Shown: piece by piece, positions 63,956-64,000 of the stretch | Layout of the letters: each line of letters starts with the position of its first letter | Numbering within the stretch: the first letter of the stretch is position 1 | Assembly (NCBI GenBank): GCA_934547065.1 | Contig: CAKTEF010000003.1 | Span: 51,664 to 115,663 of the forward strand | DNA from: an uncultured Faecalibacterium sp. | Lineage (GTDB): Bacteria; Bacillota; Clostridia; Oscillospirales; Ruminococcaceae | DNA: 64,000 bases | Reading direction: 5' to 3' | Notes under the pieces: model-generated | Told to the model about the DNA's origin: nothing | What the model saw: the letters and a program-made list of their open reading frames with translations, nothing else | Databases searched by the model: none | Position numbers and translations under genes: made by a program

Positions 63956-64000
63956 TAATTGCATAATACATCAATTTGCGATAGTTTTCAATCATTTTTT

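Overview
The window reads as chromosome of a GC-rich, low-outer-membrane Firmicute of the Ruminococcaceae/Oscillospiraceae type, most like Faecalibacterium. Reasons: strong GGAGG ribosome binding sites, TTGACA/TATAAT promoters, the Firmicutes gene order mazG-HU-rqcP-yabP-yabQ-divIC-S1 protein, a glmS ribozyme, an alanyl-tRNA T-box, sortase-assembled pili, and families of short palindromic intergenic repeats. The genus assignment is inference from gene content and style, not from a marker gene.

Layout. 1-11 kb: a rightward run of FAD oxidoreductase, XpaC-like membrane protein, recJ, relA, dtd, an MBL hydrolase, hemZ and a uridine-kinase-like nucleoside kinase. 11-18.5 kb: a zinc-ribbon protein, then mazG, HU, rqcP, yabP, yabQ, divIC, an S1-domain protein and a THUMP methyltransferase; between rqcP and yabP sits an inserted cassette made of a frameshifted acyl-CoA/AMP ligase and a divergent XRE regulator with a palindromic operator. 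18.6-30.7 kb: a DUF5685-like protein and a membrane partner, glmS behind its self-cleaving ribozyme, an RluA pseudouridine synthase, a lipoprotein, alaS behind a T-box, a HIT protein, a phosphoribosyltransferase and comEC. 30.7-40 kb: an MraY-like transferase, a MATE exporter, a Y-family polymerase with a small partner, a leftward one-carbon operon (formyl-THF cyclo-ligase, fchA, folD) facing away from glyA, a DUF454 protein and a cobalamin adenosyltransferase. 40-45.3 kb: an unknown gene, a vWA/MoxR pair and an alanine/sodium symporter.

45.4-57.1 kb is a surface region: a secreted InlB-repeat protein, a small peptide with a double-glycine leader, then a pilus operon of coiled-coil protein, signal peptidase, a 1795-residue LPSTG tip adhesin, a major pilin, class C sortase, a minor LPQTG pilin and a second sortase. 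57-60.2 kb holds a sodium/phosphate cotransporter and a membrane glycerophosphodiesterase.

The last 4 kb contain the most striking arrangement. The 5' half of a sporulation sigma factor gene, sigK, stops at the region-2 stretch CIENAIL, and a large serine recombinase lies convergently against it. This is the geometry of the Bacillus skin element, here in what looks like a genus usually described as non-sporulating. The recombinase frame even runs antisense into sigK. Behind it lie a truncated RepA-type replication gene, scar sequence and an AraC regulator. No tRNA, rRNA or CRISPR array was seen.
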